From Marmoricola sp. (GTDB taxonomy: Bacteria > Actinomycetota > Actinomycetes > Propionibacteriales > Nocardioidaceae): a DNA stretch of 64,000 nucleotides. The notes under the pieces were generated by a model. The model was not told the DNA's origin. It made no database searches and worked only from the letters and a program-made list of their open reading frames with translations. Of this stretch, positions 31,888 through 40,655 are shown piece after piece. Location of the stretch: NCBI GenBank assembly GCA_025965195.1, contig JAOPXK010000059.1, positions 1 through 64,000 of the forward strand, in the 5' to 3' direction. Within the stretch, counting starts at the first letter, position 1. Every line of letters starts with the position of its first letter. The position numbers and the translations under genes are program-made.

Positions 31888-33807
31888 ATGCGTCGTCTGA
31901 TCTCTGGACTCGTTGCACTGAGCGTCGTACTCGGCGTTGCCGCGTGCAGCGTGCCCGGCTTCGGGGACAAGCCGGATGGCGCGGTCAAGGACCTGGCTCA
32001 GGGACTCTCGAGCCGTCAGCTCGGCAAGGTGGCCTTCGTCGGTGAGACCCACCAGGCCATCCAGCAGAAGCTCGACGCGCTCCTCGTCGGCGTGAGCGAC
32101 CTGCACGCCGACGTACAGGCCGGGCCGGTGAAGACCAGCGGCAGCACGGCGACCGCCCAGCTCGTCTGGCACTGGACGGTCTCCGGCAAGACAGGCAAGA
32201 CAGGCAAGACAGGCAAGACATGGAGCTATCCCGTCACGGCGAGCCTGAAGAAGGTCAGCGGCGACTGGGACGTCGAGTGGAGCCCGTCCCTCGTCGAACC
32301 GTCGCTCAAGACCGGGGAGACACTCGAGCAGACCAGGGTGCCGGCGAAGCGGGGCGACATCATCGGAGCCCGCGATGTCCCGCTCGTCACGCCACGCGCT
32401 GTCACGCGTTTCGGCATCGACAAGACCAAGGTCCCCGCCGGCGCAGTGGACCACTCGGCACGGGCCCTGGCGGACCTCCTCGGGATCGATCCGGCGAAGT
32501 ACCAGAAGCTGGTCGACGCAGCGGGCCCGAAGGCATTCGTGCCGGCGCTCGTGCTCCGCCGCGTCGATGTGACCGACGCGCTCCACAACGGCTACAAGTC
32601 GATCCCCGGGGCGCGCGCACTCGACGACGAGCTGCCTCTTGGGCCGACCAAGGACTTCGCGGCAGCGTTGCTCGGCACCGTCGGTCCCGCGACCGCCGAG
32701 ATCATCAAGAAGTCCAAGGGCCGGATCGAGGCTGGCGACGACGTCGGCCTGTCGGGCCTCGAGCAGCGCTACGACGAGCAGCTGGCCGGCACTCCCGGGA
32801 CGAAGATCGTGGCGGTGAACGACAAGGGTGCGGCTCGTGAGCTGTTCTCCGCGCCGCCGGTCGACGGGCGGCCGCTCACCACGACCCTCGACGACAGGCT
32901 CGAGGCTGCTGCCCAGAACGCACTGGCCGACGTCGTCCCGGCGAGTGCGATCGTGGCGATCCGGCCCTCGACGGGCGCGGTCCTCGCCGTCGCAAGCGGG
33001 CCCGGCTCGAAGGGGTACAACACCGCGACGATCGGTCAGTACGCGCCGGGTTCGACCTTCAAGGTGGTCACCTCACTGGCCCTGCTGCGTGCCGGGCTCA
33101 CCGAGAACTCGATCATGCCCTGCGATCCGCAGCAGGTGGTGAACGGGAAGTCGTTCAAGAACTACAGCGACTACCCGCCTTCGCGGATGGGCCGGATCAC
33201 CCTCAAGGTGGCGCTGGCGAACTCCTGCAACACCGCGTTCATCTCGCAACGGGACAAGATCACCCCTGCCGGACTCAGGAGCGCGGCGGCAACCTTGGGC
33301 TTCGGCGTCGACCACGACACCGGCTTCCCGACGTTCTTCGGGGAGCTGCCGGGGACGGCGGGCGAGACGGACGCGGCCGCGGACATGATCGGGCAGGGCA
33401 AGGTGCTCGCCTCCCCGTTCGCGATGGCGACCGTGGTGGCCTCGGTCGTGAAGGGCGTCACCGTCGTGCCCCATCTGATCCTCACCCCGGCTTCCGGGAC
33501 GCAGACCCCTTCGCCCACGTCGCCGGCGGGATCCCGCCTCACCGGGAAGGAGCAGGCCCAGCTCGAGGACATGATGCGCGCAGTCGTGGAGCAGGGCAGC
33601 GGGGCCTTCCTCCAGTCCGAACCCGGCCCGCCCGTGCTCGCGAAGACCGGCACGGCGGAGTACGGCGACACCCCGCCGCTGCCCACCCATGCCTGGATGG
33701 TCGCCGCCCATGGTGACCTCGCCGTTGCCGTCTTCGTGGCGGACGGGTCGTCCGGCGCGGGGACCGCCGGGCCGATCCTGAAGCAGTTCCTCGACGCCGC
33801 CAACTAG
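31888..33807 (+). CDS. Lipoprotein class B penicillin-binding protein (MecA_N type transpeptidase)
   Basis: A 639-residue cell-wall transpeptidase. The N-terminus is a lipoprotein signal, with Cys20 in LGVAACS. Then come an NTF2-like MecA_N domain (about 30-145), a PBP dimerisation domain (about 150-310), and the transpeptidase domain (about 340-635). Active-site motifs are STFK (Ser389), SCN (446-448) and KTGT (586-589). It cross-links peptidoglycan and is the target of beta-lactams. The ATG at 31888 is preferred to 31882 because GAAGGG lies 6 nt before it. A (GKT)4 run at about 100-111 inside the MecA_N domain comes from a 9-bp tandem repeat that may vary in copy number. Confidence 0.92.
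   Translation: MRRLISGLVALSVVLGVAACSVPGFGDKPDGAVKDLAQGLSSRQLGKVAFVGETHQAIQQKLDALLVGVSDLHADVQAGPVKTSGSTATAQLVWHWTVSGKTGKTGKTGKTWSYPVTASLKKVSGDWDVEWSPSLVEPSLKTGETLEQTRVPAKRGDIIGARDVPLVTPRAVTRFGIDKTKVPAGAVDHSARALADLLGIDPAKYQKLVDAAGPKAFVPALVLRRVDVTDALHNGYKSIPGARALDDELPLGPTKDFAAALLGTVGPATAEIIKKSKGRIEAGDDVGLSGLEQRYDEQLAGTPGTKIVAVNDKGAARELFSAPPVDGRPLTTTLDDRLEAAAQNALADVVPASAIVAIRPSTGAVLAVASGPGSKGYNTATIGQYAPGSTFKVVTSLALLRAGLTENSIMPCDPQQVVNGKSFKNYSDYPPSRMGRITLKVALANSCNTAFISQRDKITPAGLRSAAATLGFGVDHDTGFPTFFGELPGTAGETDAAADMIGQGKVLASPFAMATVVASVVKGVTVVPHLILTPASGTQTPSPTSPAGSRLTGKEQAQLEDMMRAVVEQGSGAFLQSEPGPPVLAKTGTAEYGDTPPLPTHAWMVAAHGDLAVAVFVADGSSGAGTAGPILKQFLDAAN
32185..32220 (+). repeat. Four perfect 9-bp repeats encoding Gly-Lys-Thr
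   Basis: ggcaagaca repeated four times, in frame, inside the PBP gene. Perfect short repeats in coding DNA are prone to slippage, and each change would add or remove three residues without a frameshift. Confidence 0.95.
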
Positions 33808-33853
33808 CGTCCGCGACACGACAGCGTCGCGCCGTTGACCGGGCCCGCACCGC

Positions 33854-33859
33854 TAGCCT
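33854..33859 (+). promoter_or_regulatory. Leaderless -10 box for the DoxX gene
   Basis: TAGCCT is followed by 6 nt and the ATG at 33866. Confidence 0.6.
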
Positions 33860-33865
33860 GCACCC

Positions 33866-34228
33866 ATGAATGTTGTCTTGTGGATTGTTGCCGGTGTCCT
33901 GGCCGCCGCCTACCTCGGTGCCGGATTCCTCAAGCTCACCACCGCGAAGGACGCGCTGGTGGAGAAGGGGATGGCCTGGGCCGCGGACTTCGGACCGAAG
34001 CACATCAAGCTGATCGGTGCGGCCGAGCTGGTCGGTGCGGTCGGTCTGATCCTGCCGTGGGCCCTCGACGTGGCACCGAAGCTCACGCCGATTGCCGCGA
34101 CCTGCCTTGCCCTGTTGATGATTGGCGCGGTCGCGACCCACGTGAAGCGTGGCGACGCGCCCAAGGATGCGGTTCCGTCCGCCGTACTGGCTCTGCTCTC
34201 GATCTTCGTCGCCGCCGGCCGCTTCTGA
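33866..34228 (+). CDS. DoxX-like small integral membrane protein
   Basis: A 120-residue protein with four TM helices (about 3-20, 44-64, 70-90, 100-118) and the DoxX-like start AAAYLGAGFLKLTTAKD followed by GPKHIKLIGAAELVGAVGLI. Family members are linked to redox or electron-transfer processes in the membrane, but the function is unsettled. The ATG is leaderless. A hairpin lies around the stop codon. Confidence 0.82.
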   Translation: MNVVLWIVAGVLAAAYLGAGFLKLTTAKDALVEKGMAWAADFGPKHIKLIGAAELVGAVGLILPWALDVAPKLTPIAATCLALLMIGAVATHVKRGDAPKDAVPSAVLALLSIFVAAGRF

Positions 34229-34244
34229 GTCAGTGCCGGCCGGC
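34214..34244 (+). terminator. Hairpin spanning the DoxX stop codon
   Basis: GCCGGCCG (34214-34221) pairs with CGGCCGGC (34237-34244) around a 15-nt loop holding the TGA. There is no T tract. The esterase promoter begins 12 bp later. Confidence 0.35.
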
Positions 34245-34255
34245 GCCGACACGAC

Positions 34256-34261
34256 TACCCT
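34256..34261 (+). promoter_or_regulatory. Leaderless -10 box for the esterase gene
   Basis: TACCCT is followed by 7 nt and the GTG at 34269, which fixes that start. Confidence 0.55.
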
Positions 34262-34268
34262 GTGTCGC

Positions 34269-35165
34269 GTGCCGAGCCTGCAGCACGAGGTACTCACCCG
34301 GGTCATCCCGCTCATGCGTCGCGGCAAGTCGACCGACGACATCGAGGCGCTCCGCGGCGCGCTGATGGCGCAGAACCGCAAGGCTCGCGAGAGTCCGCCG
34401 CACGGAGTGCGCAAGGGCCGCCAGATCACCATCGCGAACGACCCGGGCTTCGCCGTCTTCACACTCGTCCGATCCGGTCGCGAGCCGACCCGGACGGTCT
34501 TCTACCTGCACGGCGGCTCCTACTGCAAGCCGTCGGACCCGAGGCAGTGGGCGTACGCCGCGAGGCTGGCCGACTCGATCAATGCCCGGCTGGTCTTCCC
34601 GGCGTACCCGCTGGGGCCGGAGTTCACCTTCCGCGACTCACACGACGCGATGGCCGAGCTGTTCGCCCAGACTGCCGCGGTCTCCCCTGACGGGGTCGTG
34701 CTCGTCGGAGACTCGGCCGGCGGTGGCTATGCCCTCTCCCTGGCCCAGACGTTGCGGGACCTCTGCGGACCCCAGCCGTCGCACCTGGTGCTGGTCACGC
34801 CCTGGGTCGACCTGACCGGCAACGCTCCGGGCACCAGGGAGGCGGCCGAGTACGACCCCTGGCTCAACATCGACCTGATGCCGGCGTACGCCGGATTCTG
34901 GGTCGGCTCCCCGGACCCGGCGGACCTGCTCGACCCGAGGGCCAGCCCCGGGCTCGGCCACCTCAACGGGCTGCCTCCGGCACTGATGTTCAGCGGCACC
35001 CGCGACCTGCTCTATCCAGCCTGCGAGGCGCTGTTCGCGCGTGCTGAGGAGTCGGACTGGGCGCTGGAGTTCGTGGTGGCGGAGGGTCTGTTGCACGCCT
35101 ATCCGCTGCTGCCGATCCCGGAGGCTCGCGAGGCGTTCGCCCACGCCGTCCGGTTCATCAGATGA
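34269..35165 (+). CDS. Alpha/beta hydrolase-3 (HSL-type) esterase
   Basis: A 298-residue esterase of the hormone-sensitive-lipase class. The oxyanion motif is HGGSYCK in FYLHGGSYCK (about 80-89). The nucleophile Ser is in VLVGDSAGGGYALSLA (about 142-157). The acid is Asp in FSGTRDLLYPA and the base His in GLLHAYPLLP. The cap is formed by the first 60 residues. Substrates are probably short to medium acyl esters. The open frame extends upstream to 34149 through the DoxX gene, but the leaderless box fixes the GTG at 34269. Confidence 0.88.
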   Translation: MPSLQHEVLTRVIPLMRRGKSTDDIEALRGALMAQNRKARESPPHGVRKGRQITIANDPGFAVFTLVRSGREPTRTVFYLHGGSYCKPSDPRQWAYAARLADSINARLVFPAYPLGPEFTFRDSHDAMAELFAQTAAVSPDGVVLVGDSAGGGYALSLAQTLRDLCGPQPSHLVLVTPWVDLTGNAPGTREAAEYDPWLNIDLMPAYAGFWVGSPDPADLLDPRASPGLGHLNGLPPALMFSGTRDLLYPACEALFARAEESDWALEFVVAEGLLHAYPLLPIPEAREAFAHAVRFIR

Positions 35166-35216
35166 GCCGCCGCCGTCCCGCTGGTTCATCCATGGCTGCC
35201 CGTAACAACCGATTTG

Positions 35217-35222
35217 TAGGCT
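35217..35222 (+). promoter_or_regulatory. Leaderless -10 box for zwf
   Basis: TAGGCT is followed by 6 nt and the ATG at 35229. Confidence 0.6.
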
Positions 35223-35228
35223 GGTGAC

Positions 35229-36656
35229 ATGGCGGAGCAGACAACGGTCATCTTGTTCGGCGCAACCGGTGACCTGTCCCGGCGCAAACTCCTTCCGGGC
35301 CTGCTGCATCTCGTGCTGGCCGGCCTGATCCAGGAGCTGCGCATCGTCGGCACCTCACTGGAGGACTACACCGAGGAGACCTTCCGTGAGTTCGCGCTCC
35401 GGGCCGTCAAGGAGTTCGCGACGTTCGAGATCACCGACGAGCAGTGGGGCAACTTCGCCAAGCGGCTCTACTTCGCGCGCAGCGACGGTGGCATCGACGA
35501 GCTGAAGGCGACGGTCAAGCGGGCCGAGGAGGGCCTCTCCGACCAAAGCATGCGGCTGCACTACCTCTCGGTGCCGCCCAAGGCCGCGCTGACCGTGGTG
35601 AAGGAGCTCGAGGCCGCAGATCTCGTCGAGGGCAGCCGGATCATCATGGAGAAGCCGTTCGGCACCGACCTCGCCTCGGCCGTTGCGCTGAACAGCTCGC
35701 TGCACGAGGTCTTCGACGAGTCGCAGATCTTCCGGATCGACCATTTCCTCGGCAAGGAAGCGGCGCTCAACATCCTCGCGTTCCGGTTCGCGAACGGGCT
35801 CTTCGAGCCGATCTGGCACCGGCACTTCATCGACCACATCCAGATCGACGTACCCGAGACGCTGGCGCTGGATGACCGGGCCGGGTTCTACGAGGCGACG
35901 GGCGCCTATCGCGACATGGTCGTCACCCACCTGATGCAGGTGCTCGCGTTCACCGCGATGGAGCCGCCGTCCGCCCTGGAACCGGCTTCGATCACCGAGG
36001 AGAAGAACAAGGTCTTCCGGTCCATCAAGCCGATCCAGCCGTCGGACGTCGTGCGTGGTCAGTACGTCGGCTACCGGGATCTGGACGGCGTCGCCCGCGA
36101 CTCGGAGACCGAGACCTTCATCGCCCTGCGGTGCGAGATCGACAACTGGCGGTGGGCGGGCGTGCCGTTCTTCCTTCGCACCGGCAAGCAGCTCGCGGAG
36201 GGCCAGCGGATCATCTCGATCGCGTTCAAGGAGCCACCGCAGTCGATGTTCCCCGAGGGTTCCGGGGTCGGGCAGCAGGGACCCGACCACCTGACGTTCG
36301 ACCTGGCGGACGCGGCCAAGGTGTCGCTGTCGTTCTACGGCAAGCGACCAGGTCCGGGCTTCCGGCTCGACAAGGTCTCGATGCAGTTCTCGGTCGAGGA
36401 GACCGGCTGGGCCGGCTCGGTCCTCGAGGCCTACGAACGGTTGATCTACGACGCCATCCACGGCGACCACACCCTGTTCACGACCGCCGAAGGTCTGGAG
36501 CGGTTGTGGGAGATCTCCCAGCCGCTGCTGGACAGTCCGCCGCCGGTCCGTCCGTATGCGCCCGGGTCGTGGGGCCCCAACCAGATCCACCAGCTGATCG
36601 CTCCACGTACCTGGCGGCTGCCCTTCGAGCGACGCTGGCGCTCCACCAATCGCTGA
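35229..36656 (+). CDS. zwf: Glucose-6-phosphate 1-dehydrogenase
   Basis: A 475-residue enzyme that oxidises glucose-6-phosphate to 6-phosphogluconolactone with NAD(P)+, the entry step of the pentose phosphate or Entner-Doudoroff route. The cofactor motif is ILFGATGDLSRRKLLPGL (about 8-25), the conserved lysine is in IIMEKPFGTDLASA, and the active-site motif RIDHFLGKE is at residues 169-177. Length and both domains are complete. It is not beside opcA, pgl, tal or tkt here, so it may be a second, stand-alone zwf copy. It has its own leaderless promoter and a strong 20-bp hairpin at its stop codon. Confidence 0.94.
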   Translation: MAEQTTVILFGATGDLSRRKLLPGLLHLVLAGLIQELRIVGTSLEDYTEETFREFALRAVKEFATFEITDEQWGNFAKRLYFARSDGGIDELKATVKRAEEGLSDQSMRLHYLSVPPKAALTVVKELEAADLVEGSRIIMEKPFGTDLASAVALNSSLHEVFDESQIFRIDHFLGKEAALNILAFRFANGLFEPIWHRHFIDHIQIDVPETLALDDRAGFYEATGAYRDMVVTHLMQVLAFTAMEPPSALEPASITEEKNKVFRSIKPIQPSDVVRGQYVGYRDLDGVARDSETETFIALRCEIDNWRWAGVPFFLRTGKQLAEGQRIISIAFKEPPQSMFPEGSGVGQQGPDHLTFDLADAAKVSLSFYGKRPGPGFRLDKVSMQFSVEETGWAGSVLEAYERLIYDAIHGDHTLFTTAEGLERLWEISQPLLDSPPPVRPYAPGSWGPNQIHQLIAPRTWRLPFERRWRSTNR

Positions 36657-36710
36657 CCCGGCAGAAGTTCACGCCCGATCGACGCCGAGCGCGTGAACTT
36701 CTGCCGGGTC
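36655..36710. terminator. Perfect 20-bp stem at the zwf stop codon
   Basis: gacccggcagaagttcacgc (36655-36674) pairs perfectly with 36691-36710 around a 16-nt loop. It starts inside the zwf TGA. The base of the stem contains the ACCCGGC core that recurs at 42.9-43.1 kb, so it may be a repeat element used as terminator. Confidence 0.75.
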
Positions 36711-36724
36711 GGCGATGGCCACCG

Positions 36725-36730
36725 TAGGCT
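36725..36730 (+). promoter_or_regulatory. Leaderless -10 box for the acyl-CoA dehydrogenase gene
   Basis: TAGGCT is followed by 7 nt and the GTG at 36738, 14 bp after the zwf hairpin. Confidence 0.6.
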
Positions 36731-36737
36731 CTGCGCC

Positions 36738-37952
36738 GTGACCAATCCTTCCTTCGAGCTCGACCAGGACCACCTCGATCTGCGCGACTGGGTCCACACC
36801 TTCGCCGCCGACGTCGTACGACCGGCCGCTTCCGAGTGGGACGAGCGCGAGGAGTTCCCATGGCCGGTGCTCGAGGAGGCCGCCAAGATCGGGCTCTACT
36901 CACTCGACTTCTTTGCCACCCAGAGCTTCGACAAGACCGGCCTCGGCATCCCGGTGGCCATGGAGGAACTCTTCTGGGGTGACGCCGGAATCGGCCTCTC
37001 CATCGTGGGTACGGCGCTGGCGGCGGCGGGCCTGAGCTCCAACGGAACGCCCGAGCAGGTCGGAGAGTGGGCGCCGCAGATGTTCGGGAGCCCGGGCGAT
37101 CTCAAGCTGGCGGCGTTCTGTTCCTCCGAGCCCGACGCGGGTTCCGATGTCGGGGCGATGCGCACCCGGGCGGTGTACGACGAGGCGACCGACGAATGGG
37201 TCCTCAACGGCACCAAGACCTGGGCCACCAACGGAGGCCTGGCCGACATCCACGTGATCACTGCCGTGGTCGACCCCGAACTGCGTACTCGCGGGCAGGC
37301 GAGCTTCGTCGTCCCGCCTGGAACCAAGGGCCTGGCGCAGGGGCAGAAGTTCACCAAGCACGGCATCCGGGCGTCCCACACCGCCGAGGTGGTGCTCGAC
37401 AACTGCCGGGTGCCGGGCCGCTGCCTGCTGGGGGGCAAGGACAGGCTCGACACCAAGCTGGCGAAGGCGCGTGAGGGCGGCCGGGGTGGCGGGCAGCCGT
37501 CGATGGCGACCTTCGAGCGGACCCGTCCGGCCGTCGGTGCCCAGGCGATCGGGATCGCGCGGGCGGCGTACGAGATCGCGCTGGACTATGCGAAGACCCG
37601 CGAACAGTTCGGCAAGCCGATCATCGAGAACCAGGCCATTGCGTTCACGCTCGCGGACATGGCCACCTCGATCGAGGCGTCGCGGCTGCTGGTGTGGCGG
37701 GCGGCGTGGATGGCCAGCCAGGGTAAGGCGTTCACGCAGGCCGAGGGCTCGATGTCGAAGCTGTTCGCCGGCGAGACCGCCGTCCGGGTGACCGAGCGGG
37801 CCATGCAGATCCTGGGTGGCAATGGCTACACCCGCGAGTACCCGGTCGAGCGGATGGCGCGGGACGCCAAGATCTACACGATCTTCGAGGGCACCTCGGA
37901 GATCCAGCGCCTGGTGATCGCCCGGTCGATCTCGGGCGCGCCGATTCGCTGA
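36738..37952 (+). CDS. Acyl-CoA dehydrogenase (FadE type)
   Basis: A 404-residue FAD-dependent dehydrogenase that introduces the alpha-beta double bond in acyl-CoA. The N-terminal helical domain has [20 protein letters not shown]. The middle beta domain has [18 protein letters not shown] and [20 protein letters not shown]. The C-terminal helical domain has [20 protein letters not shown] and [20 protein letters not shown]. The catalytic Glu is in [17 protein letters not shown], at the usual short-chain/medium-chain position. It has its own leaderless promoter. Acyl-chain preference is unknown; the surrounding catabolic genes suggest fatty-acid or sterol side-chain oxidation. Confidence 0.92.
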   Translation: MTNPSFELDQDHLDLRDWVHTFAADVVRPAASEWDEREEFPWPVLEEAAKIGLYSLDFFATQSFDKTGLGIPVAMEELFWGDAGIGLSIVGTALAAAGLSSNGTPEQVGEWAPQMFGSPGDLKLAAFCSSEPDAGSDVGAMRTRAVYDEATDEWVLNGTKTWATNGGLADIHVITAVVDPELRTRGQASFVVPPGTKGLAQGQKFTKHGIRASHTAEVVLDNCRVPGRCLLGGKDRLDTKLAKAREGGRGGGQPSMATFERTRPAVGAQAIGIARAAYEIALDYAKTREQFGKPIIENQAIAFTLADMATSIEASRLLVWRAAWMASQGKAFTQAEGSMSKLFAGETAVRVTERAMQILGGNGYTREYPVERMARDAKIYTIFEGTSEIQRLVIARSISGAPIR

Positions 37953-37982
37953 GCGGTCAGGCTCGGCGGGACCAGCAGAGGG

Positions 37983-39074
37983 TCAGCGGAGGTTGGCCGA
38001 CCAGCGTTCTTCGATCCGGCCGAAGCGCCAGATGCCGATCGAGGCGATCCAGGTGAGGAAGAACAGCGCGACGATCGCGTAGCCCACGTGCTGCAGGTCG
38101 ATGTGTCCCAGCGCGGCCAGCGGCCCCGAGTGGACGCCGGTCTTGTCGGCGAGCAGCCCGACGAGCTCGATCACTCCGATGATCAGCGCGACTGCGACGG
38201 AGAGCGCGGTCACGGTGATGTTGTAGTAGATCTTCCGCACCGGCCGCGCGAACGCCCAGCCGTAGGCGACGTTCATGAAGGCGCCGTCGATCGTGTCGAG
38301 CAGCGACATCCCGGCCGTGAAGAGAATCGGCAGCGTCAGGACCGCCCACCACGGCAGGCTCGCGGCGACCGCTCCACCCGCAATGACGAGCAGGCCGATC
38401 TCGGTGACGGTGTCGAAGCCCAGGCCGAAGAGGAAGCCGGTGGGGTACATGTGCCACGGCTTCGAGACGGTCTTGGTGACCTTGCCGAGGATCTTGTTGA
38501 GGAAGCCCCGGCTGTCGAGCTGACGCTCGAGCTCGGCCTCGTCGAAGTGACCGCGACGCATGGCCGTGAAGACCTTGAGGATGCCGATCAGGGCGACCAG
38601 GTTGATCAGGCCGATCAGCACAAGGAAGACCCCACTGATCGACGTCCCCCAGATGCCGGTGACCTCCTGCAGGTGCGAGCTGCCGCTGCCGACGCCAGAG
38701 GCGAGGGAACGTACGCCGAACGCAATGCCCATCACCATCACGAAGACCACCGAGCTGTGGCCCAGGCTGAACCAGAACCCGACGCTCATCGGCCGCTGGC
38801 CGTCGGCCATCAGCTTGCGGGTGGTGTTGTCGATGGCGGCGATGTGGTCGGCGTCGAAGGCGTGCCGCATGCCGAGGGTGTACGCCGTGAGACCGAGCCC
38901 GACTCCGAGGAACGAGCCGCCGACCTGGTAGCCGTGCGGAGCGACGACGCCGATCAGCAGTCCCCAGCCGACCACGTGCAGCAGCCCGACGAAGGCCAGG
39001 CATCGGATCAGACCTGCCCGCTGCTCACGAGAGATCCGAGGTCTCGTGGTCGCTGGGGCGGCGGTCTGGGTCAC
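37983..39074 (-). CDS. Nickel/cobalt permease of the NiCoT (HoxN/NixA) family
   Basis: A 363-residue permease with eight predicted TM helices. The signature of the family is complete: RHAFDADHIAAIDNTTRKLM in helix II (His and Asp metal ligands), FWFSLGHSSVVFVM, and GLGFDTVTEIGLLVIA. It imports Ni2+ or Co2+ for urease, hydrogenase or B12. The GTG at 39074 is 6 nt after TAAGGT, a leaderless promoter. A Nur-like inverted repeat lies upstream at 39100-39124, so nickel-responsive repression is likely. It is convergent with the acyl-CoA dehydrogenase gene. Confidence 0.92.
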   Translation of the reverse strand: MTQTAAPATTRPRISREQRAGLIRCLAFVGLLHVVGWGLLIGVVAPHGYQVGGSFLGVGLGLTAYTLGMRHAFDADHIAAIDNTTRKLMADGQRPMSVGFWFSLGHSSVVFVMVMGIAFGVRSLASGVGSGSSHLQEVTGIWGTSISGVFLVLIGLINLVALIGILKVFTAMRRGHFDEAELERQLDSRGFLNKILGKVTKTVSKPWHMYPTGFLFGLGFDTVTEIGLLVIAGGAVAASLPWWAVLTLPILFTAGMSLLDTIDGAFMNVAYGWAFARPVRKIYYNITVTALSVAVALIIGVIELVGLLADKTGVHSGPLAALGHIDLQHVGYAIVALFFLTWIASIGIWRFGRIEERWSANLR

Positions 39075-39080
39075 GTCGCT

Positions 39081-39086
39081 ACCTTA
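39081..39086 (-). promoter_or_regulatory. Leaderless -10 box for the Ni/Co permease gene
   Basis: On the minus strand TAAGGT is followed by 6 nt and the GTG at 39074. Confidence 0.55.
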
Positions 39087-39099
39087 TGAGCCCGAATCC

Positions 39100-39124
39100 C
39101 CTGTTGCAAATGGTTCGCAACAGG
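39100..39124 (-). promoter_or_regulatory. Nur-like box upstream of the Ni/Co permease
   Basis: CCTGTTGC and GCAACAGG form perfect 8-bp arms with a 9-nt spacer. Inside it TGCAA-N5-TCGCA matches the Streptomyces Nur box TGCAA-N5-TTGCA with one mismatch. It covers the expected -35 region of the permease promoter. It could also terminate glpD transcription. Confidence 0.55.
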
Positions 39125-39131
39125 TCGGGGG

Positions 39132-40655
39132 TCAGCGGCGGCAGAGTTCGAGCGCCTTCTCGGCCAGGGCTGTCGCGGCGTCGCGGTCGGCCGCGATCAG
39201 CCCGATGCGCGTACGTCGGTCCAGCAGGTCGTCCACCGAGCCGGCGCCCTCGTGCGTGACGCCGAAGACGAGCTCCGCCAGGGTGACCGGAATTGTCGGC
39301 GAGACGGTGGTCAGGACCTCGGCCTCGGTCAGGCCGGTCGCCTCGATGGCGTTCGCGAGCACGAGCGGGGCCTCGGCGCCGTACTTCCTGATCAGCCGCG
39401 CCGGGGCGTCGAGCGCCGCCAGCTCGGCCCGCGAAGCAGCGCCGAGCAGTGGAAGGGCGGTCGTCCGGCAGCCGGTCGCGGTCAGCGCGCTCAGCGCGAC
39501 GGCCTTGTCGACGGCGTCCTCCGCCATCCGGCGATACGTGGTCAGCTTGCCGCCGACGATCGTGACCACACCGGTGTCCGAGACCAGCACGGCGTGTTTG
39601 CGGGAGAGGTCGGCGGAGGACCCCTGCCGGTCGGTGCCCGTGTCGAGCAGCGGCCTCAATCCGGCGTAGGTCCCGACGACGTCGGCCCGGGTGAGGGGTT
39701 TCTCGAGTGCCTGCGACATCACGTCGAGCAGGAAGGAGATGTCCTCCTCCGGCGCCTCGGCGACGTCCGGGATCGCTCCCTCGACCTGTTCGTCGGTCAA
39801 GCCGACGTAGAACGTGCCGTCGGGTTGCGGCAACGCGAAGACATAGCGGTTGCTCGCGCCGGGGACCGGGGCCATCACCGCGACGCGGACGTGCGGCAGG
39901 CTCGACCCGCGCAGCACCAGGTGAGTGCCGCGGCTCGGCTTGAGCTTGATCTCGGGGACCAGGGATCCGACCCAGACACCGGTCGCGTTGATGACGGCCT
40001 TCGCGGTGATCGTGCGGGTTTCCCCGGTGAGCTCGTCCCTGAGTACGGCGCTCGTGCCGGTCAGCGACAGCACCCGGGTGCGGGTGTGGACCCGGGCGCC
40101 CAGGGAGGCGGCGGTGCGGGCGAGCCCGAGGACCAGCCGGGCGTCGTCCTCGAGCTGGCCATCCCACGACAGGATCGCGCCCCGAAGGCCGGCGCGCTTG
40201 ATCACGGGAGCGAGCGTCAGCGTCTCGGTCGCACTGATCCGGCGTGGCTTCGGCAACGTCTCCCGACGGGTCCGCGCGGTCAGGCGGAGCAGGTCACCGG
40301 CCCGGACGCCGGCCCGGGCGAGGAACGCCTGCGGCGCCGTCGTGGTCGGGGTGAGCGGGATCAGCATCGGCAGCGGATGCACGAGATGCGGGGCGGTCGA
40401 CTCCATCAGGATGCCCCGCTCGACCGCGCTCTCGCGGGCGACGCCGAGCTGGCCCTTGGCCAGGTAACGCAGGCCGCCGTGCACCAGCTTCGAGCTGAAG
40501 CGCGAGGTGCCCCAGGCGATGTCGAACGCATCGACGGCGACGACCTCGAGTCCGCGCGATACCGCGTCGAGCGCGACGCCGGAGCCGGTGACGCCGAGGC
40601 CGACGACCAGCACGTCGGTGTTGTCGGGGATGCCGTGCGAACCGGGAATGATCAT
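39132..40655 (-). CDS. glpD: Glycerol-3-phosphate dehydrogenase (FAD)
   Basis: A 507-residue membrane-associated flavoenzyme that oxidises sn-glycerol-3-phosphate to dihydroxyacetone phosphate and passes electrons to quinone. The FAD motif is VLVVGLGVTGSGVALDAVSR (about 15-34); GTSRFSSKLVHGGLRYLAKG (about 49-68) is the GlpD hallmark. VSDTGVVTIVGGKLTTYRRM is the second FAD contact. The C-terminal DAO_C domain is present. The ATG overlaps the stop of the TetR gene as ATGA, so both are one operon. Gene order TetR-glpD divergent from an ADPS-like flavoprotein equals Rv2250c-Rv2249c/Rv2251 in M. tuberculosis. Confidence 0.93.
   Translation of the reverse strand: MIIPGSHGIPDNTDVLVVGLGVTGSGVALDAVSRGLEVVAVDAFDIAWGTSRFSSKLVHGGLRYLAKGQLGVARESAVERGILMESTAPHLVHPLPMLIPLTPTTTAPQAFLARAGVRAGDLLRLTARTRRETLPKPRRISATETLTLAPVIKRAGLRGAILSWDGQLEDDARLVLGLARTAASLGARVHTRTRVLSLTGTSAVLRDELTGETRTITAKAVINATGVWVGSLVPEIKLKPSRGTHLVLRGSSLPHVRVAVMAPVPGASNRYVFALPQPDGTFYVGLTDEQVEGAIPDVAEAPEEDISFLLDVMSQALEKPLTRADVVGTYAGLRPLLDTGTDRQGSSADLSRKHAVLVSDTGVVTIVGGKLTTYRRMAEDAVDKAVALSALTATGCRTTALPLLGAASRAELAALDAPARLIRKYGAEAPLVLANAIEATGLTEAEVLTTVSPTIPVTLAELVFGVTHEGAGSVDDLLDRRTRIGLIAADRDAATALAEKALELCRR

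Noticed and set aside
30388-32586. Minus-strand frame of about 730 codons opposite the SDR, FMN reductase and PBP genes
   Set aside because: Antisense shadow with His/Arg-rich nonsense composition.
39075-39131. Cobalamin riboswitch before the Ni/Co permease
   Set aside because: The region is only 57 bp and the mRNA appears leaderless, far too short for a B12 riboswitch.
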